A stretch of DNA of 64,000 nt, from NCBI GenBank assembly GCA_002989075.1, contig PSQN01000006.1, positions 496,001-560,000 of the forward strand, given 5' to 3'. The notes under the pieces were generated by a model. That model was given only the letters and a program-made list of their open reading frames with translations, was not told the DNA's origin and did not search any database. This document shows positions 21,633 through 31,259 of the stretch, piece after piece (within the stretch, counting starts at the first letter, position 1; every line of letters starts with the position of its first letter). The position numbers and the translations under genes are program-made. The DNA comes from Arthonia radiata (Eukaryota > Ascomycota > Arthoniomycetes > Arthoniales > Arthoniaceae).

Positions 21633-23009
21633 TCACTAGGTAGGTGCTGACTGCAAGTCCAGACCAAAAAGACTTCCGTGCCACACAGACTCTAACTGCA
21701 CGCCTATTTACAGGCCATTACAATGCTCGGAAATGGGCCACCAGAAGCCTGAGGTTGGCTCAAGGCGGCGGCGCGGGGCAAGGCAGGCAGGAGTTAAGCC
21801 AAGACGCTCGTCTCTTCCCACTCCTGTTCCCGGCATGGTCAGAGAATGACGACCCAGCTCTTGCCAGCGGGGCGATCTCGCAACGCTTGCTCCCGTATCA
21901 ACCATAGACGGCCAATAGATCATTGAATCACAGCGAAGCATGCGGGACGACATCACATGAGCAATAATGTATGTATGTTTCCTTCCATTGAATATGCATG
22001 AGCACCGACAGAAGGAGCCGCGGATGAGCGGATCAAGCGATCGTTTCTGCCGGCCCGAGACCGTTGCGACGCGAGGTTTAAGCATGATTCAATGGGTGAA
22101 GGTTAAAAGCTCCGATTTGCAGGAACGGCTCCGCATTAAGCCTTGATCGTGTGCGGGCTGCCCAAAACGGCCGAGGAGGCTGACGTTTTCTACTGGACCG
22201 CTTACGAGCTAACACCCATCCGCGCATCGCGTATTGTTTTCGCTGATCCTCATTTTTTTCCTCGAATGATGACCGAGGAGAAATCTTCTTGGTCTTGACT
22301 GATGATTGAGAGCCGAGCTTGTGAATACCATGGCTCTTTTCGAGTCTTAAATGGAGATGAATGGAACCACACGAGGCACGCGACTTGAAGATTGCGGCAG
22401 CAAGTGCAGGGATGTTTCGAGAGCATGACTGGTATTTGGGACCGGTAATTACGACCTCGCGAACCCTTGAAAGAGCTCTCCAAGTCTCCAAGTTCTCCAG
22501 ACTCGAGACTGGGGAGAGCAGACTTCCGCGTATCTGGGCTCCATGCGGGCCCAATATCGCTCAAGTGCTTGCGGAGATACGTGTGAAGGCTTTGTCTGCA
22601 TATTGCCGGCAGCGTGACTTGGGCGGGCGATGGAGCGCACAAAGTCAATTGCAAGACATCACGTCTCGATTCAGACATGCTGCAGCCCAAACCCGTTTTG
22701 CCTACGGGTCTCCTTCCGTTGGGTAGCTGCCGGCAACGCGCCTTCCTGTTCTTGTGTTGCCGCACCTCCAACACCGCACTACAGACAACCTTCCCCACAA
22801 GCGTCCTCTTCTCCTTCACCGCACCCTCTCCGCCGTAGAGCCTCATCCTTCTCTTCTCCGTCGCAGAGCCGCTGAGAGCAACGCAAGCATCGTTCTCACG
22901 TTGCTACCTGCGGTCCGCAACAATGCGGGACTCACCAACTTAGTTATCAAATATTGATAATTGTCCCATTCACGTCATCCCTTCGTCACGTTTCGCTCAT
23001 CCTCGACCC
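21633..23009. other. intergenic, pyrimidine-rich leader of the PH-domain gene
   Basis: 1.38 kb with no supported gene. A 198-aa open frame on the minus strand (22250-22846) has no recognisable motif. From about 22,735 to 23,000 the plus strand is strongly C/T-rich, as is usual upstream of filamentous-fungal start codons. Confidence 0.5.
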
Positions 23010-25781
23010 ATGGCTTCTTTCAAGCCCAGCTCGCTCGCCGCGCGACGAGACGCTCCACCGCTTCCATTCCTCAAGACCTCGTTCGACGACACGCTCCTTC
23101 AAGTCAACAGTCCCAGACTCCCCTCTGCTTCCCAGTCTACCCCGGATCTCCGACCTTCTCTGCGACGCGGGTCTTCGATTCGGTCGAAAGCTGAAGCTCC
23201 CACCAAGTCACCCTCATTAAAAAAGCCCCATGCCAGATCGACTTTCTTCGGGCTGCGAAACAGGTCTAAAATCGAGTGCGCTACCATAGAGAACAACTCG
23301 GGATTGTCAACCCCGACTCAACAGCAACATCCGCGAAATTTCAGCAGACCCAGCATCTCAACCCACAACTCCATCTGTGGCCAGCCACGCCAGGCAGCTC
23401 TGTCAAGACAGCCATCGTGCGAGCTGCGCAAGTTCAATCATTCCGATCAAGATCCGTCAGCGACACCAAGAGCTCCCACACGCAATCGTCAACTGGGAGT
23501 CGCCGACGCGGTTCGCGAAGTCGAACCTCCCACGCGCTCGACACCGCCAGTCTCTCCCAACAGCGCCAACTGGTCGCCTCCGCCTCTCTTCCAAGCCTTC
23601 CCTCAAGCCATACTTCATAAAGAGTTGGAAGATCCAGATCACCATACCCTGCGGCTGAGCCGACCCAAACGCAAAGGTCAAGATCATTCTAGAGTCCTGG
23701 ACGGACCCATCGCCAAATTGAAGACTTCGAAGCATGCCTCACGCCGACCTTCAATACAATCCTCCAGCACCACCAATACAGGGCAAAAAGAAGACCATGA
23801 GCAGGCGGCCGCGCGAAAGGTCTATGTGCTCGCAACCTCTGGCTATCTTCTCCAATACAGTGGCGAAGGTCCCGCAGACCGATATCCTGAGAAAATGCTG
23901 AAAATAGGATCAAAGTCTGTGGCCTTTGCGTCAGACGCTATACCTGGCAAGCATTGGGTCATACAGGTGTTACAGTCTGCATCTGATGATGAACTCAACC
24001 CATTTGCCAACGAGAAGTCTCTCCTTAGTCGCCTGCTACCCGTTAGCAAAGCTAAGAAGAGAGCGACGCGAAGCATGCTGCTGGTTGTCGACTCTCCAAG
24101 CGATATGAACAATTGGTTGGTGTCCCTCCGCCATGAGGTTTTGAAGTTCAACAGAGCTGCGCATCCAACGTCCTCATCACGGAGAACTGCTATCGAACCG
24201 GTGGCAAAGCAGCAAGAGCAAGTGTCCCATCGTGTCCTGACCATTCAGCGCTCAAGAAGATCCAGCAACCTTTCCAAGCCAACTTCCCCCCTCAGATCCA
24301 TGGCATCTGGACCATCCGTACCCACGTCGCCTACGTTCGTTGATTCAGGCTACATAAGTTGTGGGACTACGCTCGCTGGCGATAAGTCATCGAGCCGTTC
24401 CTCCCGACAACCAGCACATACGACTGGAACTTTGATGTCACTCAGACCGCCGCACACATCGGTCGATTCTTCAGGCATCGCAGAAAGCACGCGTGCAAAT
24501 TCTAGCTATCACAAGGATGATATGCCTCAACAACCGCCGAACACTGCTGTACCTCCTCTGACGCCCAGCGCCGCAAGTCTGAATACGCAACTTGCGAACA
24601 GCCCTGACAGCAAACATCCTTCGCCCGAGCAACGAAGAGACTCGCCTAGGTCAGCGCATTCTCGCAAGGCGTCTCCGGATCAGTCATTCTATACGCCAGC
24701 CACGACCCCAATGCAGCCATTCTTCTCTCAGTCGAAGGCAGTATCCAGCTCACACAATCCAAGCTCGAGTCCAACGACACCACGAGGAACACCGTCGTCG
24801 GTAGCTTTGTACCAAGAAACTGTAGACGAACCTGCACTGGGTTATGCTCTCAACACAACTCCGGTCCTTAAACCAAGCAAGTCTGCTACAGGCCTGTATA
24901 CTTTCAATGAAGAAGATGAATCCGCCTCGCCTCGGTCAGTCTACTTCTCAAAGCGATCTGCCAATGCATCTACCGATAGCTTTCTAAAGAAGTCACCGCC
25001 CGCTGGCAATGCCTTTGCTCAACGCAATCCCATGTACCAACAGCAATCTCCAACAACGCGCTCGCACTCTTCATTGCCCAAGCGTAACTCATGGCTGCAA
25101 CCGCTTCAGTCGTTGTCTGCTTCTGACACGCCTCGTTCCGAAAAGCCGAACAAGCGAACATCATTCCGTTCTAATAAAACATTGCCGCTGCAGACTACTT
25201 CGTCTGCGACTACTACAGCGAGTTCCAGCGCCCGCGCATCTTTGAAATTACAGGCTTCTGGTGTTTCTATCTTGGGCCACGCAAGCCGGCCTGTCTCTCC
25301 AGCGTCAGATCGCAATCCCGCTTTACTACGATTCGGCAGGCCACCATCTCCATCAATGGGACCTGTCAATTCTACTACCTCATCTACATTGACGACGCCA
25401 CTCACGAACCTATCTGCACACTCGCCAACAATTCCGCCACCGCTGGACCGCTCGCTCCGCCGTCCGCCCAATATGCAGGTCAAGAGTGACATGGCGCCTT
25501 TCCTGTCCAGGTCTGGAGGGGGCTCAGCTCAGGGTTCAGCGCCGGCGCAAGCAGGCCCGGGTCCCAAATGTAGGATTCCAGCTGCAGTGAGCACTCGAGG
25601 CTCGAAGAGTCGCACCTCGGTCCTTGTGCCCATTGTGCGGCCACCGATGAGAGCTGGGCAGCGTGTTTCCGGACAGGTACGGCTTGGAGGCCCGCCATCG
25701 ACGAGTCCGCCGTCTGCGCCGTTGCCACCGACACCGCACCAGGGCGCGCATGGAGCTGGTGCGCTTGTTACCAGTCATTGA
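23010..25781 (+). CDS. PH-domain protein with long disordered flanks
   Basis: 923 aa, no intron. Residues ~1-260 are Ser/Pro/Arg-rich and disordered. At about 270-385 is a pleckstrin-homology-like domain beginning ARKVYVLATSGYLLQYSGEG and ending with DSPSDMNNWLVSLRHEVLKF, whose Trp fits the conserved C-terminal helix tryptophan. The remaining ~540 residues are again Ser/Thr/Pro-rich with many SP and TP sites, suggesting heavy phosphorylation. PH domains bind phosphoinositides or proteins at membranes. The gene looks like the uncharacterised fungal PH proteins of the cell cortex; no more specific role can be read. Confidence 0.8.
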   Translation: MASFKPSSLAARRDAPPLPFLKTSFDDTLLQVNSPRLPSASQSTPDLRPSLRRGSSIRSKAEAPTKSPSLKKPHARSTFFGLRNRSKIECATIENNSGLSTPTQQQHPRNFSRPSISTHNSICGQPRQAALSRQPSCELRKFNHSDQDPSATPRAPTRNRQLGVADAVREVEPPTRSTPPVSPNSANWSPPPLFQAFPQAILHKELEDPDHHTLRLSRPKRKGQDHSRVLDGPIAKLKTSKHASRRPSIQSSSTTNTGQKEDHEQAAARKVYVLATSGYLLQYSGEGPADRYPEKMLKIGSKSVAFASDAIPGKHWVIQVLQSASDDELNPFANEKSLLSRLLPVSKAKKRATRSMLLVVDSPSDMNNWLVSLRHEVLKFNRAAHPTSSSRRTAIEPVAKQQEQVSHRVLTIQRSRRSSNLSKPTSPLRSMASGPSVPTSPTFVDSGYISCGTTLAGDKSSSRSSRQPAHTTGTLMSLRPPHTSVDSSGIAESTRANSSYHKDDMPQQPPNTAVPPLTPSAASLNTQLANSPDSKHPSPEQRRDSPRSAHSRKASPDQSFYTPATTPMQPFFSQSKAVSSSHNPSSSPTTPRGTPSSVALYQETVDEPALGYALNTTPVLKPSKSATGLYTFNEEDESASPRSVYFSKRSANASTDSFLKKSPPAGNAFAQRNPMYQQQSPTTRSHSSLPKRNSWLQPLQSLSASDTPRSEKPNKRTSFRSNKTLPLQTTSSATTTASSSARASLKLQASGVSILGHASRPVSPASDRNPALLRFGRPPSPSMGPVNSTTSSTLTTPLTNLSAHSPTIPPPLDRSLRRPPNMQVKSDMAPFLSRSGGGSAQGSAPAQAGPGPKCRIPAAVSTRGSKSRTSVLVPIVRPPMRAGQRVSGQVRLGGPPSTSPPSAPLPPTPHQGAHGAGALVTSH

Positions 25782-26139
25782 TCACTCATTTGAAAATCTT
25801 GGCTCGTTTGTACAAATTTATGTACGGAAGGCGTGCTTGTATACCTACCCTATCATTGAGGCATGTGGAAGTAGAAGAGAAGGAAAGAGGGAACACTAAA
25901 AGCTCAACTGAGTGTCTCATACTGTACATATACTACCAAAGATATATTGAGAAGCTCGGGAAGCTGTGATGAGAGATGTGGTGTATGAAATAGAGTGTAT
26001 AGAGAGATGACCAGACAATGTCAATCGTCATTTGACTTGAAACGATATTTGGGCCATGTGTTCCCCCTTGGTATTCGCGCCACTCCAAGAATCTGCCCCA
26101 TCCCAAGCACCTTCTGCATCTTCAGTGTCTGCTCCGTCT
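25782..26139. other. 3' flank of the PH-domain gene
   Basis: About 360 A/T-richer bases leading into the minisatellite. No gene seen. Confidence 0.4.
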
Positions 26140-26480
26140 CGCGTGTCTGCTCCATCGTCAGTATCCGCTCCGTCTGCTCCATCTCGAGTGTCTGCTCCAT
26201 CTCGAGTGTCTGCTCCATCTCGAGTGTCTGCTCCATCTCGAGTGTCTGCTCCATCTCGAGTGTCTGCTCCATCTCGAGTGTCTGCTCCATCTCGAGTGTC
26301 TGCTCCATCTCGAGTGTCTGCTCCATCTCGAGTGTCTGCTCCATTCCAGTATATGCTTCATCTCGAGTGTCTGCTCCATCCGAGTATCTGCTCCATCCCA
26401 AATCTCTGCTCCATCTCAAGTGCCGTGTCTACTCCATCCCAGTATCGAGTGTCTGCTCCATGTCGAGTCTCTGCTCCACT
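26140..26480. repeat. 18-bp minisatellite
   Basis: Core of about nine perfect 18-bp units (ctcgagtgtctgctccat) between about 26,182 and 26,345, flanked by degraded units out to about 26,480. The unit is a multiple of three, so several frames on both strands stay open across it (peptide repeats such as RVSAPS or EMEQTL). These open frames are a by-product of the period and not evidence of a gene. Confidence 0.9.
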
Positions 26481-26639
26481 CCCCCCATCCTCCATCCAGC
26501 CCTAGCCTCTGCTCCCTCTTCACCTTTGCCTCAAGAGACTCGCGCACATTCGCCACCCCTCAAAATCGTCAGCGCCATCTTGCCACGTCTCAAAGGAGTA
26601 TCCCCATAGGTATGATGAGCGTGCACCAGGCGAGCGAAG

Positions 26640-27720
26640 GCTCGTGTGTACTGACACCCTTGAGGATTGGGCTGGCGTGGAGCCTGCTCGTGGAGGCTTG
26701 CTGGACGGCCATGTGTGAGTCTAGCTGTAGCTCGGAGCCTTGAACGTGAGGGGTCATGCCGGAGGATCCAGGGTTGAGAATGAGGGTGCGAGCGTGAGGC
26801 TGGTGTGTCTTGCGCTTTGTGGTGAGTCTGTGAGTGTCGCGCGGGCGTCTTGAGGGCCTTTGAACGTCGAGTGGACGTTATGAGGCTTGCTAGGCGGCTG
26901 TGTGTGAATCTAGCTGTAGCTCGGAGCCTTGAACGTGGAGGGGTGATGCCGGAGGCTCCGTGGCTGAGGAGGGCAGGAGCGCGGGGGTGATGTGTCTTGT
27001 GCCTCGAAAGAGGCGAGATATAGCTACATGGGCGTCTTGAGGGCTCATGAGCGTCGAGCGAACCTTACGAGGCTTGCGGGACGGCTGTGTGTGAGTCCGA
27101 TTGGAGCTAGAAGTTCTTGAAACAGGGAAGAGTGGCGTTGGAGTCTTCGGGGTTGGGCGTGAGGCTAGGAGCGCCGGGTCGGTGCACGTATCGCTTTGAG
27201 GTAAGTTTGTGAGCGTCGCACGCGCGTCTTGACGGCTCATGAGCGTCGAGCGGACTTTATGAGGCTTGCGGGACGGCTGTAGAAATTCTTGAAACAGGGA
27301 CGAGTGGCGTTGGAGTCCTCCGAGCTGGGAATCGGGCTAGGAGCACTGAACGGGTGTGTCTTCCGGTTTGGAGCGAGTCTGTAAGCGTCACGCGGGCGTC
27401 TTGACGGCTCAGAGAAGAAGGGCGTTGGAGCCGTCAGGGCTGGGAGTCAGGCTAGAGCGTGGTAGTAGTGTGTCTTATGCCCCAAAAGAGGCGCGATATG
27501 GCCACAAGGGCGTCTTGAGAGCTTATGAACGTTGAGCGGACCGTACGAGGCTTGCTGGGCGGCTGTTTGTGAATCTGATCGTGGCTCGAAGTCTTTCAGA
27601 AGAGTGACGTTAGAGTGCTCAAGGCCGGGAATCAGACTAGGAGCACAGAATGGGTGTCGCTCCCGGTTTGAAGCGAGTCTGTGAGCGTCGCGCGGGCGTC
27701 TCGGCGGCTTTTGAAGGCCG
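26640..27720. repeat. degenerate ~170-195 bp tandem array
   Basis: About six diverged units. Recurring blocks include gcgggcgtcttga, gagcgtcgagcgga, gaggcttgcgggacggctgt and gtgtgtctt. The gcgtct core recurs near 26,845, 27,032, 27,225, 27,396, 27,510 and 27,696, so spacing is 114-193 bases. Units differ by many substitutions and small indels, so the array is old. No coding potential is convincing. Confidence 0.75.
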
Positions 27721-27952
27721 TATGGACTCTTTACGTGCTCTGTGTGGGTGCTGTAGGGTTGTGTTCCGCTCAGAGATGAAGCTGACGATCAGCATTGCGA
27801 AATTTTTTGGGCAAGGGTTGCCCAAGAGACGAGACGACTACCCTCCCCAAACAAACACGCGGGCATCATGTGACTGACGTTCATCCGTCCAGCCCGCACC
27901 TTGTGTTCGATTTCGGCTCTTCAAATCACAATTTCTCTTGCACGCTGTCGCA

Positions 27953-29066
27953 ATGTCTTGGTAAGTCTTAGAGCATACACACTTCCCTTCCAATGGTCTT
28001 GAAACCCTGGCTAGGCAGCCAACGCGCCGGCGCTGTCCGAAAAGGCTTCGTTTGCAATTGACCCAAACCCCAGATGATGCTGTGCTGACATCTACTTTCT
28101 AGGTAAGTCTCAGAGCATCCACGCAGTCCTTTCTATTGCCTCAATCCTGTTATCAGGAAGCTGAAGCGCCGGCAATGCCTCAAAATACTTGTTCTGAACC
28201 CCATTCCAAGTCTGGAAGAGGCTCTGAAGGTCGTCTCGAATCCTACACAATGAGAGATGTGGACGCCGTTATATTTCTGAGTCTCAGAGCCTACACGCAT
28301 TCCGTGTTGCGGTCTTGAAACCCCAGTCAGGCAGCTAGCGCGCCGGCGTCGTCTGGAAGGACTTGAAATTGCCTGAACTTCATATGATGCTGTGCTGACA
28401 TCTTGTTTCCAGGACTCAGCCTGAGCCGCTTGTGTACCCTGACTGGATCTACTCTCCCAATTCTACTGTTCACATCGCACGGGAGCGGGTTTGGTAAGTT
28501 ATCCGCTTTAATAGTATATGCCTGTACTAATACCGCGACCTAGGTTCACGAAGTACACGCCCTTTCCCTCTTACGTTGATTGTGATCTCTTCGAAGGGCA
28601 GCCCGTGGAGGGCGTTGGCACAGTCAAGATCACGGTTGAGCTACCAAACGGACATGTCTACAGCCTCGTTCTCGAAGGCGTATTGCATGCTCCGGGCGCC
28701 ATCTGCAGCGCCATCGGCTCGCCAATACACTACAACCACTGGGTCGGCCAGCACCCAGACTCCGGCACTGAGATAACATGGATTGCCGACCTACGCTCTA
28801 ATATGGCTAAGGCTGTGATGAGGAGAATACCAGCGACGGGTATATGGTCTCTACAGCTGGCACAGCCGCCGAAGGGCGCACTCGTAAAGCCGAGCAGATT
28901 AACGAGTCCGCCATCCTACCGTCTAGAGTTTGTTTGGCCAGATAAGGAGCGCGAGCGTCTGCTAGAGCATGGCGACCTGATCGCGGACATATACAAGATG
29001 GATGGCGCGGAGGTTTGGGGGTTTGGCGTCGGGCCTGTGGCGAAGCCGGGGAAGAGTCTGCAGTAG
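27953..29066 (+). CDS. small gene with copia-Pol-like beta-barrel domain (retroelement-derived or domesticated)
   Basis: Looks whole. Exons 27953-27960, 28413-28493 and 28544-29066 would give about 203 aa. The 50-nt intron at 28494-28543 has a TACTAATAC branch site. The protein matches the fungal proteins with a retrovirus-related Pol beta-barrel domain of copia (TNT 1-94) type: the DWIYSPNSTVHIARERVWF region, then FTKYTPFPS, GVGTVKITVEL and LVLEGVLHAPGAICSAIGSP. There is no integrase, reverse transcriptase or LTR nearby, so this is a single-domain host-like gene and not a mobile element. The last codons fall within the first unit of the downstream tandem array. The spliced, intact frame suggests an old, possibly domesticated copy. 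Confidence 0.6.
27961..28412 (+). repeat. composite intron with internal duplications, introner-like subtype II
   Basis: First intron of the copia-Pol-like gene, 452 nt. Unit A (27961-28102) begins gtaagtcttagagcat and ends ctgacatctactttctag. Directly abutting it is unit B (from 28103), beginning gtaagtctcagagcat, so an AG 3' site is followed at once by a GT 5' site. Unit C (about 28279-28412) begins gagtctcagagcctacac, shares ggtcttgaaaccc and gcgccggcg with unit A, and ends gtgctgacatcttgtttccag-like. Intron 1 of TOK1 starts the same way as unit B. Confidence 0.7.
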
Positions 29067-31080
29067 AGTGTAAGAGCGTGCACGATATGGGGACAATTGT
29101 TCGAAAATGCCCAGAAAGGGCGCGAATTGATCGCGTCGCTCTGGAGCGAGGGTAATTTGAATAGAAACAAGGCAGCGTGGCTGCTCTTCACATCCGATCT
29201 CCTACTTCTGTTTTCAGCAGACCAGGGCTTTCCGAAAACCCCAAGCAGGGCAATTATGGCAAGAAAAGCGCAGCTAAGCTCACGTATGGATATCACCCGA
29301 GTTTCGGCGAATCTGGGCAGCGCGGAGGATTCAGAATTGCCAAGAGAGGGCTGAAAGGGCTAGGGAGACACCGTGTATGCTCTAGAAACAAGCGGAAACA
29401 ATAAAAATTTTCCAGCAAACCCATTGGATCCTTTTAGCTTCTGGCGGCCCCCAATGTACCTGACGCCAGCTTTTTGATTGATATACTCGTGATGTTGGCT
29501 CGATTTCCAAGTGGGTAGCAGGCTTTCGACGAGCAACCGCAGTAAGACTTGTCGATCTTGTGGCGAAGCTAGAAAGACGTCGCAGGAGAGCGTAAGAGCG
29601 TGCGCGCTGTGTGGGTACCAACCGTTTTTACCCGCATCTGAGCAACGCGGGGGATTTAACATTGCCAAGAGAAGTCTGGAAGGGCCAGGGAGATACCGTG
29701 TATTCTCTAAGAAAAGCGAAAGCAATAAGAGATCTCCAGCAAACCCATTAGATCCTTTTAGCTTCTGCCAGCATCCCATGCAACCGACGCCAGCTTTTTA
29801 CTTGACATGCTCGTAATTTTGGCTCTATTCAAAGGAAATAACGGGCTCTTGATTAGCGACCGCAATAAGACTTGTTAATCCTGTGGCGAAGCGGGGAAGA
29901 TGTCGGAGTGGAGCGTAAGAGCGTGCACGCTGTGTGGGTACTGGCCGGTATTACCTGGATTTGAGCACTGCTGAGGAGTGAGCATCGACGTGGGGGTACC
30001 AGATAGGTTATGAGATACTTTGTAGGCTCTGAATGCAATGAGATTGCACAGCAAGCCCAAAAGGTTCGTCAAGGTTCTCGCAGCATCCCAAGCACGCAAC
30101 GCTACCTCTTCGCGTACCCAATTTCGGTCCTACTCCGATTTTGAAAGGGCCAAGGGCTCTTGATGGAGGACCGCATTAAGACTTGTCGGGCCTGTGACGA
30201 AGCTGGGGAGTCAGACGCGGTGGAGAGCAAGAGTATGCACGATGTGTGGACATTTGCTCGAGAAAGCCCAGAGAAGGTGCAGATCGATGGCACCGCTCTA
30301 GAGCAATAGTAATATGAGTGGAATGAGGTCAGCGTGGCTGGCTCTTCGAAACCAACCGTTATACTTCCGTTTTCCGCGGGAGGAATTTGCAGTAGGGCGT
30401 AAGAGCGTGGACTCTGTGTACACATTAGCCAGAGTTGGTTGTATTTGAGCAACGTGAGAAGCCAGCACCGTCAGGAGAGGGTCTGAAAGGCTGCTACGAT
30501 ACTGTGCAGGTTCTCAGCGAGGGAGATTGAGAATTGTTCAGCAAGCGCAGTAGTTTCCTCATATCCTTGCAGCACCCGTCGAAATGCCACACCAGTACTT
30601 CGCTTAACTCACGGGTACTTTTGCTTTGATTGCAAAAATTGTGCCAGCTCTAGATGAGTGAACGCAATGAAAAATGTTCAGGAAGCGCCATACCTCCCTC
30701 GTAGGTTCCCACAACACCTCATGCACGCAATGCCAGCTTTGAGCTTGACCCCCTCGGGATTTTGCTTTGATTTCGAAGCCGGCGCAATGAAGAATATCCA
30801 GCAAGCGCAGTGATTGCCTCAGGTTCTCCGAGCGTCCCATGCACGCAACAACAGCTCTTTCTATACCACTCATGTTTTTGTTCGATTTTATACGTTGTAA
30901 AAGGCTTTGATCGAGCGAGCGCAATGAGAGAGGTTCAGTCAGCGTGATGATAGATATTCAGCAAGCGCAATGGTTTCCCAAGGTTCTCGCAGCATTCTAT
31001 GCGCGCGACGCCAGCTCTTTGATCGATTCGCTTGTTCCCCTGCTTCGATATCAAAGTTGGCGGCAAGGTTTTCCAAGAGT
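29020..31080. repeat. degenerate tandem array, units ~310-325 bp then ~120-160 bp
   Basis: Recurring blocks: gtggcgaagc...gcgtaagagcgtgc near 29,035, 29,562, 29,882 and 30,192; ccgcaataagacttgt near 29,538, 29,862 and 30,170; and cagcaagcgca...cgacgccagctc near 29,411, 29,736, 30,046, 30,536, 30,798 and 30,957. The first part has a period of about 310-325 bases, the second of about 120-160. Copies are diverged. The first unit overlaps the 3' end of the copia-Pol-like gene. Small open frames inside are not conserved between units. Confidence 0.75.
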
Positions 31081-31182
31081 GAAGTCGAGGGTCGTCAGAT
31101 CTTGAGGTGAACCTCGGAATGTAAAATTACCAAAAGAGGTGATATCTTGTTTGAGCCCGTCGCGTCGCGTCCTGGCGTCTGG

Positions 31183-31188
31183 ACGCGT
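31183..31188. promoter_or_regulatory. MCB-like box (ACGCGT) upstream of CTF18
   Basis: Palindromic ACGCGT about 72 bases before the CTF18 ATG, with further CGCG steps just upstream (gtcgcgtcgcgt). ACGCGT is the binding core of the MBF G1/S transcription factor, which in yeasts drives many replication genes. A CTF18 target fits, but only the site itself is seen. Confidence 0.4.
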
Positions 31189-31259
31189 TGTCCTTCGCTG
31201 CTCGGTATCATAAATCAAGCATACAGGCAATGTGAAAGGTGTATACATGCCAAATCAAC

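Noticed and set aside
22250-22846. 198-codon open frame on the minus strand in a long intergenic region
   Set aside because: No motif, no splice context, and it overlaps the pyrimidine-rich leader of the PH-domain gene.
25995-26609. Overlapping open frames on both strands encoding short peptide repeats
   Set aside because: They follow from an 18-bp tandem repeat without stops in several frames; no gene features support translation.
29097-30924. Several small open frames within the downstream tandem array
   Set aside because: They are not preserved between repeat units and lack any family signature.
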